From: Typha latifolia
Taxonomy: Eukaryota; Streptophyta; Magnoliopsida; Poales; Typhaceae
Reading direction: 5' to 3'
NCBI GenBank assembly: GCA_019914945.1
Contig: CM034105.1
Coordinates: forward strand, 5,704,001 to 5,768,000
DNA: 64,000 nucleotides
In this document: piece after piece, positions 1 through 11,290 of the stretch
Numbering within the stretch: the first letter of the stretch is position 1
Layout: the number at the start of each line of letters is the position of its first letter
Translations under genes and position numbers: made by a program
The notes under the pieces: model-generated
What the model was told of the DNA's origin: nothing
What the model saw: only the letters and a program-made list of their open reading frames with translations
Databases searched by the model: none

Positions 1-1300
1 AATGAAACATGAAAGACAGGGTGCACTCTCGACTCCTCCGGTAGCTCCAAACGATATGCAATCGGATCAATACGCTCCAACGCCCGAAACGGACCAAAGT
101 AGCGATGTGGTAACTTTTGGTTATGCATCGGACGTAAAGTCATCTATCGATACGGCTGCACCCTCACAAATACCCAACTGCTGATGTCGAACTCCTGCTC
201 CCTATGGCTACGATATAAACTTGCTTCATGCGGTTTTGAGCAAATTTAAGATGAGCACGCAACCTCCTCAATGTGGCATTTCTATACATCAAAGCTAAAT
301 CCACCTCCATACGATTTGCAGATGCCACTCGATCAAATAGAGTCATGCCAATGCTGCTATGATATGCGGTGTTGTAAGAGCACTCCGCCCAGAGTAAGAA
401 CTCCAACCATCGTCTCAACATCTCTCCAACAAAGCACCTCAAATACTGCTCAATGCCTCAATTGACCACCTTGGTTTGGCCATCCGCCTGTGGATGGTAG
501 GCCGAACTGAAATTCAATCGAGTCCCCTACAATCTAAAAAACTCAGTCCAAAAGTCACTCATAAATACACGATCATGATCCGAGACAATCGTACGTGGCA
601 TGCCATGTAACATTGGAGCCATGCGTCCATTCACCACCTTAAATGGAGTCATGCCAATGCTACTATGGTAGGCGGTGTTATAAGACCACTCTACCCACGG
701 GGAGAACTCCAACCATCGTCTCGGCATCTCTCCTATAAAGCACCTCAAGTACTGCTCAATGTCTCGATTGACCACCTTAGTTTGGTCGTCCGTCTGCGGA
801 TGGTAGACCGAACTGAAGTTCAATCTAATCCCCTACAACCTAAAAAACTCAGTCCAAAAGTTGCTCATAAATACACAATCACGATCTGAGATAATCGTGC
901 GTGGCATGCCATATAATTGAGCAATATCTCTAACAAAAATTTCAGCCACCGTCTTGGCTGAAAATGAATGTGACAATGCCGAAAAGTGCGCATGCTTGCT
1001 TAATCTATCAACCACCTCAAAGATAACAGAATAACCACATACCAGCGGAAGACCCTCTATGAAGTTCATAGAAATGTACTCCTAAACATAGTCCGGTATA
1101 GGTAAAGGCTATAATAATCCGACCGATTTCAAAGTGGTTGCTTTAGCCCTTTGACAGACTTCGTAAGCACAGACAAAACTACTCACATCTCGTCTCAATC
1201 CTGGCCACGTGCAACTCTGAGATATCTTCTATAAGTCCTCGAGATAACCTCATGACCAGCCTCTAGAGTGTGGTGGAAATGCTCCAACAATTTTTGCCGC
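1..1300 (-). pseudogene. integrase pseudogene of GypA G1 with internal 306-bp duplication
   Basis: From 1300 leftward: remains of the H2C2 zinc-binding region, the catalytic core (833-1069: MNFIEGLPLVCGYSVIF, VVDRLSKHAHF, GMPRTIISDRD), a second core portion (527-823) and a repeated portion (164-442). The sister copy at 12.6 kb reads DFIEGLP where this one reads NFIEGLP, so the first catalytic Asp is lost. The glutamate expected in QTEVVNR is Lys here (QTKVVNR). Bases 1-163 are the C-terminal part before the chromodomain, cut by the window edge. The integrase cannot work. Confidence 0.85.
306..917. repeat. Tandem duplication (306-bp offset) inside the G1 integrase
   Basis: The stretch at 340-611 matches 646-917 with a constant offset of 306 bp (for example GTCATGCCAATGCT near 342 and 648, and TGGCATGCCAT near 598 and 904). 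On the minus strand the integrase therefore reads core, YHPQ block to APML, jumps back to HGMPRTIVSDHD, and repeats the YHPQ block. The copies differ by many substitutions, so the duplication is old. Confidence 0.85.
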
Positions 1301-1579
1301 AATCTATCATTAGCGGCAACCCGAATGCATCAGCGGTCCAGCAGCAAACCGCCTCAATTCTCCAACTCGGGATGGCGCTTCGGATCATCCATCACCTCCT
1401 ATAGCGATCTTAAAATATCTGGGTCAGATGTACATGTATACCTCAGCTCATCAAAGAAGGGAAAGGTAGGAGATGAATAGGCTGCATGCTCGGCGATATC
1501 GGGTTGGCGCGATAGTGCATCCACCGCTCTATTTTCCGTTACCTTCTTATATTGTCCTTTGATCGGTTCGGATAATGAA

Positions 1580-1909
1580 TCATCTATCGATCAAATAAGG
1601 CCTCCACTTTGTCACCGCATGCAGAATTGCTAACATCTCTCTCTCATAAGTCGATAATTGCTGAGATTTTTGTGATAAAGCCTTGCTAAGATAGGCAATG
1701 AAATGTCCTTCTTGCATTAGTACAGCTCCTATGCCAACACCTGATGCATCACATTCAACAATGAATTCTTTGGTGAAATCCAATAGCGCTAGAACGGGTG
1801 CCATCGTCATTGCTGTTTTTAATTTTTCAAAGGCTGAAGTGGCTTCATACGTCCATCTAAAAGAGTCATTCTTCAATAAAAATAGTGAGAGGAGCAGCGA
1901 TCTTGCCAT
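1580..1909 (-). pseudogene. RNase H domain remnant of GypA G1
   Basis: Contains the RT/RNase H linker (FRWTYEATSAFEKLK) and the RNase H start (FIVECDASGVGIGAVLMQEG), with the first catalytic Asp of the CDAS motif kept and the TYEREMLAILHAV block following. The frame ends early at WRPYLIDR; the remaining RNase H sequence (to about 1300) is broken. It follows directly on the RT at 1986 but in another frame. Confidence 0.85.
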
Positions 1910-1985
1910 ATCCGGCGATGAATCGACGATAATAACCAGTCAGCTCTAAAAATCCTCTCAATCCGGTGGTAGTAGTAGGAATAGG

Positions 1986-2706
1986 CTAAGCATTCATACA
2001 TGCAACCTTTTGAGAATCCGCCGCTATACCATCCGCTGAAATGATGTGGCCTAAATACTCCACCTTTGGTACTCCCCATAGGCACTTGGACTTTTTGATC
2101 TTCAATTGGTTTTGCTCCAACAAATTTAGCACATCCTCCAAATGCCGCCAATGCTCCAATTCAGTCCTGCTATACACTAAAATATGGTAAGAAAATATCA
2201 AGACATACCTTCGCAAGAGAGGCCGAAATATATCATTCATGAGGCCTCGAAAGGTAGATTGAGCATTGGTGAGACCAAAAGACATCATTCGAAACTCGTA
2301 ATGCCCATCCGGAGTCCGAAATGCAGTTTTGTGCACAACTGCTGGGTGAACTATAATTTGATGATACCCAGCCCTCAAGTCAAGCTTACTAAATATAATC
2401 GCTCCTGCAAGCTCATCCAGCAACTCCCCGATAACTAGAATAGGATACCGGTCATTGATGGTAATAGCGTTTAGTGCTCGATAGTTGACACAAAAATGCT
2501 ATGTCCTATTTTTTTTTTCGCAACAAAAGCACGGGGGATGAGTATGAGCTATGACTTGGTAGTATGAGGCCTTGCTCCAACATCTCAACTACGATCTTTG
2601 AGATAACTTCTTTCTGCACATATGGATACCGATATAGCCTCACGTTCGCCGGTGCAGCCCCGGGTACAATCTCTATATGATGGTCTGCCCCTCTCCTCGG
2701 TAACAA
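1986..2706 (-). pseudogene. reverse transcriptase pseudogene of GypA G1
   Basis: Two frames cover the RT. 2506-2706 holds the start of the fingers region (VRLYRYPYVQKEVI, SSYSSPVLLLRKKK). 1986-2423 holds the palm (FSKLDLRAGYHQI, then FGLTNAQSTFRGLMND, then LKIKKSKCLWGVPKVEYLGH). The conserved FFDD catalytic block before ILVYSRT reads FSYH, so both catalytic aspartates are gone. A frameshift between 2423 and 2506 separates the parts. The order and motifs are those of Ty3/gypsy RT. Confidence 0.9.
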
Positions 2707-2848
2707 CTCCTGCGGCTCCTCAAAAATCTAGAAAAGTTATCTAATAAATTATACAATTCAATGGTAGTACCTGAACTCGTTTGAGGCTCATCTCCTACCG
2801 GTCCTAACTGAAAAAGATAGGCCAAATCATACGCACAAGGCAGCTCTA

Positions 2849-3208
2849 TCATAAGCTGCATCGTAAGAATCGACGAAGACCGAACACCATCAAGCCATAC
2901 ATCTTTGTTTCCTTATTTATATTTAATCCACATGCTCCGGAAATCAAATGTGACGGATCCCAAACTCTATAACCACTGAGCACGAAGGATAATATCTGCT
3001 CTTCGCAGCACGAATAGATATAAGTCCACAATGATGTCGTGTCCTTGCACTCGTATACCGACTCGGCGACACAAGCTCTCTGCCTTAAGTTTCTTGCCGT
3101 CTCCACAACATCAAACCCTGTAGTCGGTTCGGCATCCAAACCTAATCTCCTCACTAGCCTCTCATCTAGAAAGTTATGTGTACTCTCCGAATCGATGAGG
3201 ATGTGCAC
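2849..3208 (-). pseudogene. aspartic protease domain remnant of GypA G1
   Basis: The N-terminal part reads ILIDSESTHNFLDERLVRRLG. The family pattern is ILIDSGSTHNF, where D-S/T-G is the catalytic triad of retropepsins. Here the glycine is replaced by glutamate, which should abolish activity. The domain lies between the gag knuckle and the reverse transcriptase, as expected. Downstream the frame passes through stops before the RT region. Confidence 0.8.
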
Positions 3209-3235
3209 ACAATGCTTTCTAATGAGTCCATCTAC

Positions 3236-4762
3236 TCATAACGTCCTCGGCGCGGAAGTACCCGAATATGCTTGCATCGATATTTCATCTTGGATATCTT
3301 CCTCAACGCCCTCCACAATAGCCTCCTCATGGGTCTCCTTTGGACACTCCCCATCATCATCAATCTCATCATCCTCCTCAGGACCATCGATAAGCATCAC
3401 ACTCTCGATCAATTTAGAACATCGATGACCGGGGGTGAAACGCTCATCACATCGAAAGAAAAGGCCCTTCGCTCTTCGCTCCTCCACCTAGGCAGGTGTG
3501 AGAGTTTGAACGGGGGGTCTTGTGCCTCCTCTAACATCGAAAGAAGGTGTCAAAGGTGGTCATGGTCTAGTAGTCGCAACCGCTATTTTTGAAACCGCAG
3601 AATTTTCGGCCGGCGTTCTAGGTGCAAACTGCCCATCTCGGTTGCCCCAATTGCTTTTCACTGCCATCCTTAAAGCCCTATGGTTTTGTTCCCTCCTCAC
3701 GGTCTTCTCAAAGGCCACCTCAAGAGTAGTAGGATATAGAGCACGAACATCCGCTTGTATCTCCTCTCACAGCCCTGAAATAAATGTACTCATCAATGTA
3801 CGTTCGGGCCACGGTGGCTCACAACGACTACTAACTCTATCAAACTCAGCTTGGTACTCCAATATGGTAGTCCTTTGAACCATCTTGCTTAATGTGGCAG
3901 CAAAATCTTCATATGCCGCTGTCCCAAATCTGTGTGTAATCCTCCTATAAAGATTAGCCCATCCGATAAATCCACCACCACGAATTACCGATCTATACCA
4001 ATGCAATGCCGTTCCGTGGAGGTGAAAGCTTGCCATCTGGACTTTTGTATCTTCTGTTGTACCTTGACAATCAAAATATTGCTCAACTTGAAACACCCAA
4101 TCCGTTGGATCATCGCCTTGCAATTTTGGAAAGTCCAAGCATGCGGTTCTCCCCCGAATAGCGTTGTCAAGTTCGCGAAAGGTCCTTGGTTTAGGTCTAA
4201 ACCTTTGTGCATGTTGATCACCTTCTCTAAATCGTCGAGCACTTCCATCACCGTCTCCATAGGGATCAACCTCATCCTCAAAGTGCCAATCCTCCTCATC
4301 GACGAAGTGCACCGGTGCCGCACGCCTCTCGGGTTACACCACTGCCGGTCTTGGGTTTTGTAATGGAGGTAGGGGATGACGTGAAGGCATAGGTAGGAGG
4401 GGATCAGTGACACTCATATGACGCACCTGGACCTATGGGGTATCGGTTCTATGGGGTCCCACCGCTAGTTCTTCTTGAAACTTCATTCGTTGTCGAGGAG
4501 ATGACGAACCCAATCGATTCATGACATATTCCTTGAATTCATTGTGATTCTTTTGTATGTTGTCAACTCTATGCAAAAATGTTTGGAACATGCCCCTTAG
4601 TTCATCCATATTCGAAACTATGGATGTTGGTTGACTCCGTCCTGCCATGGTCGTTCCAAAGGAATTGGCCTCTCGATTAGGATCATTGTGCATTGAGTCC
4701 TCCCTTGTCGGTGTGCTCTCCATAGGTCTCCTTGTTGATATCATCTTCCTTGTTTCAACCAT
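3236..4762 (-). pseudogene. gag: gag pseudogene of GypA G1
   Basis: Capsid/nucleocapsid remnant of a Ty3/gypsy element. The most likely original start is the ATG at 4762 (MVETRKM), 25 bases inside the primer site; the frame further upstream is only open. The central block (3767-4312) has the retrotransposon gag pattern: LDFPKLQGDDPTDWVFQVEQ, then a HWYR motif and an LxYRRITHRFG stretch. Near 3450-3490 there is a zinc-knuckle-like FFRCDERFTPGHRC, as in chromoviral gags. The frame breaks near 4413-4433 and again near 3767 (stop after STFISGL). Role: particle assembly and RNA binding in a functional relative. Copies of the same gag lie at 24716-25480. Confidence 0.85.
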
Positions 4763-4785
4763 TAATGGAGGTCCGAGGTTCACCT

Positions 4786-4797
4786 TCTCTGATACCA
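4786..4797 (-). other. Primer binding site (initiator Met tRNA) of G1
   Basis: On the minus strand this reads TGGTATCAGAGA, matching the plant initiator-methionine primer site TGGTATCAGAGC except at the last base. It sits two bases inside the LTR end at 4800, the standard position. Confidence 0.8.
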
Positions 4798-4799
4798 AA

Positions 4800-5633
4800 T
4801 GATAGGTTCTTGTACCAAATGATGAGATCTAGAACCAAAAGATTGGCTACGGAATAATTCCTTAAGATCTAAATTTATTATAGAAAATATTTTGCGCAAT
4901 CGTGGGCAAATATTCGTCAGATATTCTTCGATAGTTAGACAATTACGAAACCAATTGGGTTAGATCCATAACTTCCTGATCTACAATTGTATTTACTCCT
5001 TTCGTAGATTCGAATTGTAATAGGGATGAAAACACGGAATAACGTGGGTGATGGTGGTGGTGACGGGTTGAGTGGATGTTAGGGTTATCGATAGGTATTG
5101 GAGATGAGGATGGATTATGGAAGTGATTAAGGGAAGTAGACGAGGGGAACGAAGTGGTCGAGATCCCAAAGAAGAGAGGTTGCTCGATAGCCAAGGGAGA
5201 TTAGAAGTGAGGAGAAACATTGCCAATGGTAGATATGGAAGGATGGTGAAGAGGGAGGAGGGAGACGTCTATAGAGAAGATAGGAGACAAGAAATCAATA
5301 ACCCAATAGCATTATGAAGTTAGTTGCCATCCACATATTTATAGAGGCTAGCCAACAAGTCCTAAAATAATATGAAACCCTAATTCTAGAGGATTCCCAT
5401 CGATCGCGTTCGAACGCGCCCGATCGCGTTCGAATGCACTCAAAAAGCCGCTTCTCTGGATTTGTGAATGCGACACAGGCGTTTACAAGGCATTCACAAG
5501 GCGTTCGAATGCAAGCATTCACAAAGCATTCACAAGGCGTTCACAAGGGCGTTCGAACACGACCTACAGGAATTCTATTTTAATGAAAATAAATACCTAA
5601 TGCAATAAGAAAAGATCCTAACTAAGTATATCA
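4800..5633 (-). repeat. GypA LTR A (5' LTR of G1)
   Basis: 834 bp, running on the minus strand from TGATATACTTAG (right end) to TATCA (left end). It contains a TATA box (TATAAATA, plus coordinates 5337-5344), pyrimidine-rich leader sequence and several TTCGAA-centred palindromes (5405-5560). The boundaries are fixed by comparison with the copies at 5825, 9965, 13739 and 25506. No target duplication can be scored because its right flank is another GypA fragment. Confidence 0.85.
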
Positions 5634-5824
5634 AACTCCTACTCCCTATGGCTACGATCATAAACTTGCTTCATGCGGTTTTGAGCAAGTTTAAGATGAG
5701 CACGCAACCTCCTCAATGTGGCGTCTCTATCTCGATGTGCTCTCCTTAGGTCTCCTTGTTGATGTCATCTTTCTTGTTTCAACCATTAATGGAGGTTTGA
5801 GGTTTGCCTACTCTAATACCAAAT
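5634..5824 (-). mobile_element. Deleted internal region between LTR B and LTR A (element G2)
   Basis: 5736-5821 is the gag start region and primer site (CTCTAATACCA, one mismatch) belonging to LTR B. 5634-5735 is a 100-bp piece of integrase equivalent to 188-290. Everything between gag and integrase is missing, and the integrase piece abuts LTR A directly through a shared TTGA. The minus-strand order is therefore LTR B, about 190 bp of internal sequence, LTR A, then the G1 genes: a chain in which LTR A serves two elements. Confidence 0.75.
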
Positions 5825-6578
5825 TGATGAATTCTTGTACTAGAAGATCAGCTATAGAATAATTCCTTAAGATTTGAATTTATTGTACGAAGTAGTCCGC
5901 TCAACCATGGGAAACTATTTGTCAAATATTATTTGATCATCAAAAAATTATGTAATCGAGTGAACTAGATTCGTAACTTCCTGATCAACAACTTTCGTAT
6001 GAACGGGTGGAGTGGATGTTAGGGTTATGGATGAGTTTGGAGATGAAGGTGGATGGTGGATGTGATTAAGAGATAAAGATGAAGGGAATGAAGTGGTCGA
6101 GATCCCAAAGAAGATGGGTGGCTCCACAGACGAGGGAGATTAGAAGTTAGGAGAAACCTTGCCAACGGTAAAGGTGGAAGGATGGTGAAGAGGGAGGAGG
6201 GAGAGAGTCTAGAGAGAAGATAGGAGGCAAAAAATAAAGAATCTAATAGCATAATGAAGTTGGCTGCCAATAAGTTTTAAAACAATATGTAACCCTAATT
6301 CTAGAGGATTCCCGCCGATCGCGTTCGAACGTGCCCAATCGCGTTCGAACACACCAAAAGATGTTCTATGTATGTGCGAACGCGATGTAGGCGTTTGAAC
6401 TCGCCTGGCTGCATTTGAACGCACAACATGAGTTCTCTGTATTTACGAACCTGATGCAGGCGTTCGCAAGGGCGTTCGAACGTGACCCATCCTGTATTCG
6501 AATGCGACCTACATAAATTTTATTTTAATAAAGATAAATAACTAATGAAATAAGAAAAGATCCTAACTAAGTGTATCA
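5825..6578 (-). repeat. GypA LTR B
   Basis: 754 bp with the same ends and inner order as LTR A, including the TTCGAA palindrome block near 6317-6495. It is shorter than the other copies because of small internal deletions, including loss of the stretch with the TATA box near 6270. Its right end GTGTATCA joins a plus-strand integrase fragment without any spacer. Confidence 0.8.
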
Positions 6579-7083
6579 CACATCCATTTTCTGCCAAGTT
6601 AGTGGCTAAAATTTTTCTGAGAGATATTGCTTGGTTACATGGCATGCCACGCATGGATCGTTATAGTGTATTTATGAGCGACTTTTGGACTGAGTTTTTC
6701 AGATTGCAGGGGACTCGATTGAACTTCAGTTCGGCCTACCATCCATAGACGGACGGCCAAACCGAGGTGGTCAATCGAGGCATTGAGCAATACTTGAGGT
6801 GCTTTGTTGGAGAGATGCCGAGACAATAATTGGAGTTCTTATAGTAGGCGGAATAGTCTTACAACACCGCCTACCATAGCAGCATTGGCATGACTCTATT
6901 TGAAGCGGTGTATAGATGCACGGCTCCGACATTACGCGCTTATGATCCAAAGGCATCTACAGAACGGACTGAGATGGACTTAGCCTTGATGGATAGAGAC
7001 ACCACATTGAGGAGGTTGCGTGCTCATATTAAACTTGCTCAAAACTATATGAAACAAGTTTATGATCGCAACCATAGCGAGCA
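6579..7083 (+). pseudogene. Integrase fragment (plus strand) of GypA, G3
   Basis: Matches the second half of the integrase core and its C-terminal part: a GMPR...SDFWTEFF block near 6640-6710, the YHP block near 6740 with premature stops, and an open stretch from 6890 (MTLFEAVYRCTAPTLRAYD to KLAQNYMKQVYDRNH). It begins exactly at the end of LTR B and stops at 7083, where PU spacer DNA begins. It is orphaned: no RT, LTR or primer site in this orientation. Confidence 0.8.
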
Positions 7084-7448
7084 AGTTTGTGCGCACGTAC
7101 CAAGTCTCTACATGTCCTTTGTCTTACTAAGGGCATGCAAAACCATGCACGTGCTGACAAAAAATTTGCGTCGACCTAGTACTTCTACTATACAATGCAT
7201 CCACGTATTTGCTACTGCAAAATCTTTGATTTAATGAAAGAGTATGGAATGAATTTTTGCTTCTAAATAACTTAACTACCGCTACTTATGGCGGTCCAAA
7301 ATCGAAGAGATTATAGAAAATTAATTATAACTTAATATGATCACAAATTTATTTTGCATTTGGATGGCGTTCGTATCACGCATATAAAAACTACAAGGCG
7401 GGTGCAAAGAGAAATTTTGATATCCCTCAATTGGAGGCAAGGATGTTA
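7084..7448 (+). repeat. PU unit spacer, plus orientation (downstream part)
   Basis: Reverse complement of the spacer found downstream of the peptide genes in the right arm (for example 29640-29990). Shared marks are the GCATGCAAAA palindrome region, TGACAAAAAATTTGCG, and the GCGTTCATATCACGC-like stretch. No gene of its own. It is cut at both ends by GypA sequence. Confidence 0.75.
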
Positions 7449-8217
7449 TAGTTTCTACGGTACCAAAAGATAGGCTCTGATATCAACGATAAGGCTATGG
7501 AATTATTCCTTCAAGATCTAGATTTATTGAAGGAAGCAATCCGCGCAACCAAGGAAAAATATTCACCAAATATTATCCCGTAGTCAGAAAATTATGAAAC
7601 CAAGTGGAATCGATCCGTAACTTCCTGATCTATGTTATTTGTATTTATTCCCTTCATAGAGTCACAAAGAAACAGGGATGAAATTATTATTTATTGCAGA
7701 TGACGGTGGTGGTGATGGGTGGAGTGGATATTAGCGTTATAGATGATTATGGAGATGAAGGTGAATAGGTGATGTCGTTTAAGTGATTAAGACAAAGGGG
7801 AAGAAGTGGTCGAGATCCCAAAGAAGAGGGAGGACTCGAAAGACAAAGGAGATTAGAAGTTAGGAAAGACCTTGCCAACGGTAGACGTAAGAGGTTGGTG
7901 AAGAGGGATGAGGGAGATAAGGGTAGAGAGAATAGAAAGAAGATAGGAGCCAAGAAATCAATAGTCCAATAGCATAATGAATTTGGCTACCAACCACCAT
8001 TATAGAGACTAGCCAATAAACCCTAATTACAATAATTAACCCTAGTCCTCCTAGAATCCCACTGATCGCGTTCGAATGTGCCTGATCCCGTTTAAACCCA
8101 CAAAAGACGTTCTGTGTATGTGTAAATGCGATGCAGGCGTTCGAACACGCCCGATCACGTTTAAATGTGCATTTCACATTTTTTGTATTTGAGAACCTAA
8201 TGCAGGCATTCACAACT
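7449..8217 (-). repeat. GypA LTR C, degenerate, U3 end deleted
   Basis: Diverged LTR in minus orientation. It keeps the block GGAATTATTCC...GATCTAGATTTATTG at its left end, the TTCGAA palindromes at 8065-8170 and the general order of other GypA LTRs. The right end lacks roughly the last 130 bp (no CCTAACTAAGTGTATCA) and runs straight into chromodomain sequence. The left boundary is approximate. Confidence 0.7.
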
Positions 8218-9455
8218 ACAAGATGTAAAGTCGGGGAAATGCTCCAAGATGTCCGTCTCCAACTGCTATGTCGCCTCATCGAATGGCTTGCCAAGCCACT
8301 CGACTAGAATCTCCATCTCTAATCTTGTACCATTATCATCGTCAAGGCCTAGCAAGTACATGAACTAGCTTTACGATGTTTGTCTCCTCCAATGGCTCCG
8401 GTAGATCTGATCCAACGACTTCATGATCTCCAATTCGCTCCTCAGCAATAAAACATGGAAGACAGGATGCGCTCTCGACCCCTCTGGCAGCTCCAAACGA
8501 TATGCAACCGAACAAATACGCTCTAACACCCGAAACAAACAGAAATAATGATATGCTAACTTCTAGTTTCGCATCGGACGCAAGGTCACTAGTCGATACA
8601 GTTGCACCCTCACAAACACCTAAATGTCAATGTCAAACTCCTGGTCCCTATGACTATGATCATAAACTTGCTTCAGACAGCTTTGAGCAAGTTTAAGATG
8701 GGCACGCAACCTCCTCAATGTGGCATCTCTATCTAACAAAGCTAAGTCCAACTCCGTCCTATCTTTAGATGCCACTGGATTATAAGCACGTAATGTCGGA
8801 ACCGTGCATCCATACACCGCCTCAAATAAAGTCATGTCAATGCTACTATGGTAGGCACTATTGTATGACCACTCTGTCCACGGTAGGAACTCTAACCATC
8901 ATCTAAGCATCTCTCCAACAAAGCACCGCAAGTACTACTCAATGCCTCGATTGACCACCTCGGTTTAGCCGTTCGTCTGTGGATGGTAGGCCGAACTGAA
9001 GTTCAATCGAGTCCCCTACAATCTGAAAAACTCCATCCAAAAGTCGCTAATAAATACATGATCATGATCCGAGACAATCGTGCATGGCATGCCATGTAAC
9101 CGAGCAACATCTCTAACAAAAATTTGAGCCACTAACTTGGTAGAAAATAAATGTGACAATGCCAAAAAGTGCGCATACTTGCTCAATTTGTGAACCACCA
9201 TAAAGATAACGGAATAACCATGTACCAACAGAAGACTCTCTATGAAATTCATAGAAATGTCTTTCCAAGCACGGTCCAGTATAAGGTAAGGCTGAAGTAA
9301 TCTGGCCGGTTTCAATGTTGTTGCCTTAGCCCTTTGATAGACTTCGCAAGTATGGACAAAACTCCTCACATCACACCTCAATCCTAGCCACGTGCAACTC
9401 TGAGATATCCTCCTATAAGTCCTCAAGACACCCTCATGACCAGCCTCTGGAGTTT
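8218..9455 (-). pseudogene. Integrase plus chromodomain fragment of GypA (G4)
   Basis: On the minus strand this runs from the zinc-binding part of integrase (near 9440) through the catalytic core (9016-9426: MNFIESLLLVHGYSVIF and HGMPCTIVSDHDHVF), the YHP region and the C-terminal part (8620-8835), to the chromodomain near 8222-8340 (counterpart of LVDWLGKPSDEA). Multiple stops. With LTR C to its left, this is the 3' half of one element whose polypurine tract and LTR start were deleted. The right end joins PU spacer at 9456. Confidence 0.8.
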
Positions 9456-9964
9456 GGTGTCATGTTTTTATATTTACATAGTTACGTCTAGGAAAGAAGG
9501 ATCATTTTAGCATATACATATCTGATACATAAACCATCTTGTCGAAGTGTTGATGGTATGTCAATCAGACCAATTAGAAAGGGGTATTTGGGTAATTTCA
9601 TTTACCAAAGGGTATTTTGAATGTACACCTATGACGTTTAATTTCACTTTGTATTAGACAAACTTTTTCCCTGAGCAATATATAATACTTGTCCTACACT
9701 ACAAGGACAGTTTAGAAATTTCATCCAACCCATGGGTATTCTCAGAATTTTATTTTGCATATGTCTACATGATAAAGGATGAAACCATGTATAATCTTTA
9801 TCCTAAATTGTCCACTCAAGTAATCATTAGGTGATACTTAACGTTTGATTATCGAATTTGTCCAACTAGGTAATCAGGTAACCACACTTAGTCACAGAAT
9901 GTTTGAGTATGTGCTTTGATTATCCGCATGGAAGCTTATGATCATGCTTTATGCCTGCACTATC
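9456..9964 (+). repeat. PU unit upstream spacer, plus orientation
   Basis: Reverse complement of the DNA lying upstream of the peptide genes in the right arm (compare 27110-27570). It includes the GGTATTTGGGTAATTTCA and AGTATATAATACTTGTCC-type marks. It leads into the solo LTR at 9965 and continues after it at 10786. No ORF of interest. Confidence 0.75.
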
Positions 9965-10785
9965 TCATGGGTTCTTGTACTAAAAGGTCGACTACGGAAC
10001 AATTCCTTTAAGATCTGAATTTATAGGAGGAAGCAGTTCGCGCAACCGTGGGAAAATATTCGTCAGATATTCTCCTATAGTCAAAATATTAAGAAGCTAA
10101 TTGTGTTAGATCCGTAACTTCCTGGTCTACAACTTTCATATTTCTGCCCTTCGTAGATTCAAACTACAACTGGGACGAAATATCATGGATAATAGTGGTG
10201 GTGACGTGTGGAGTGGATGTTAGGGTTATGGATGGATATGGAGATGAAGGTAGATTGTGGATGTGATTCAGGGAAGTAGACGAAGGGAATGAAGTGGTCG
10301 AGATCCCAAAAAAGAGGGGTGGCTCGATAGTTGAGGGAGATTAGAAGTTACGAGAAACCTTGTCAATGGTAGATGTGGAAGGATGGTGAAGAGGGAGGAG
10401 GGAGAGAGTTTAGAGAAGATAAGAGGCAAGAAATCAATAATCCAAAAGCATAATAAAGTTGGCTACTATTCGCATATTTATAGAGGCTAGCCAACAACTC
10501 CTAAAATAATATGAAACGCTAATTCTAGAGGATTCTCATCGATTGCGTTCGAACGCGCCCGATCGCATTCGAACACACTCAAAAAGCTTCATCTCTGGAT
10601 GTGCGAATGCGATGCAGGTGTTCGAACGCACAATATGTGTTCTCTCTATTTGTGAACTTGATGTAGGCATTCAAAAGGGCATTTGAACGCGACCGCTGCT
10701 GCGTTCGAACACGATCTACAAGAATTTTATTTTAATAAAAATAAATAAATAATACAATAAGAAAATATCCTAACTAAGTGTATCA
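9965..10785 (-). mobile_element. GypA solo LTR G5 with decayed 5-bp target duplication
   Basis: 821-bp LTR in minus orientation; the TG end is mutated to TC on the left (TCATGGGTTC) and the right end is GTGTATCA. It is flanked by CTATC (9960-9964) and CTATT (10786-10790). The uninterrupted PU sequence elsewhere reads CACTATCATTATG, so the target was CTATC and one copy has mutated. No internal region, so this is a product of LTR-LTR recombination. It sits in the upstream region of peptide copy c1. Confidence 0.85.
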
Positions 10786-11229
10786 CTATTATTATGTAAA
10801 CATAGTTACATTAATACCGATTCCGTAGCTATATATTAATTCCCCCATTTGGCTCAAACTTCTCACTCTCCTATAACTATTCCTACCTACATTTTAACTT
10901 TTCATTTCTCTCTTACTTCTTAGTCTCCCATAACTATTCATAGCTACCTTTTAACTTATGTCTTAGTAGGATTGGTCCGGTTGGCAAATTTTGTTATGTA
11001 CAAGGAATAGCCCATTTGTCCATATGGTTTGCATACGGTTTGTACAAATATAGATACTAAACACATACACTCAACCTATGTACCTAACTAATTATTTCTA
11101 TATATATCCCAACCTTATGGCATATATATATGTATCCGTGAACACGACCACTCCTAGTACTAACCCGGTGATCCCAGTCATTTTCTAGCTACATCTCTCA
11201 TTCTTCATCAAGATATCATCACCACCAAA
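10786..11229 (+). promoter_or_regulatory. Promoter and 5' leader of peptide copy c1
   Basis: Counterpart of the conserved upstream region of the intact copies. A TATATATA box lies near 11101-11108 (CTATATATATCCC), about 125 bp before the ATG at 11230, followed by the AT-rich leader and the conserved ATCACCACCAAA just before the ATG. The upstream part is separated from 9456-9964 by the solo LTR. Confidence 0.65.
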
Positions 11230-11290
11230 ATGTCCATTTCTCTATGTGGATAGTTTGTTCTTCTCATGCTGGTTTCTCCCCTTCTCACTT
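11230..11290 (+). pseudogene. Peptide copy c1, truncated after the signal peptide
   Basis: Starts with the same ATG context and codons as the intact copies (MSISL), but the eighth codon, Trp in intact copies, is a TAG stop. After about 20 codons, at CTTCTCACTT within the signal peptide, the sequence jumps into GypA reverse transcriptase. The remainder of the gene is missing. It is the leftmost copy and lies on the plus strand, opposite to the right arm. Confidence 0.7.

Larger units (their letters stand above)
1..5633 (-). mobile_element. GypA element G1: Ty3/gypsy chromovirus, 5' LTR plus internal region, cut by window edge
   Basis: Read on the minus strand, an LTR (5633 to 4800) is followed by a tRNA primer site, gag, protease, reverse transcriptase, RNase H and integrase remnants that run off the left edge of the window. 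This order (PR-RT-RH-INT) is that of Ty3/gypsy elements. The gag knuckle and the chromodomain seen in the sister copy at 13.6 kb point to the chromovirus branch. All reading frames contain stops or frameshifts and at least four catalytic motifs are damaged, so the copy is dead. The 3' LTR lies outside the window. Confidence 0.9.

Noticed and set aside
2..184. Plus-strand ORF at the window start and similar ones at 271, 665, 1698, 3039, 3522 and 3932
   Set aside because: Antisense shadows of the minus-strand GypA polyprotein.
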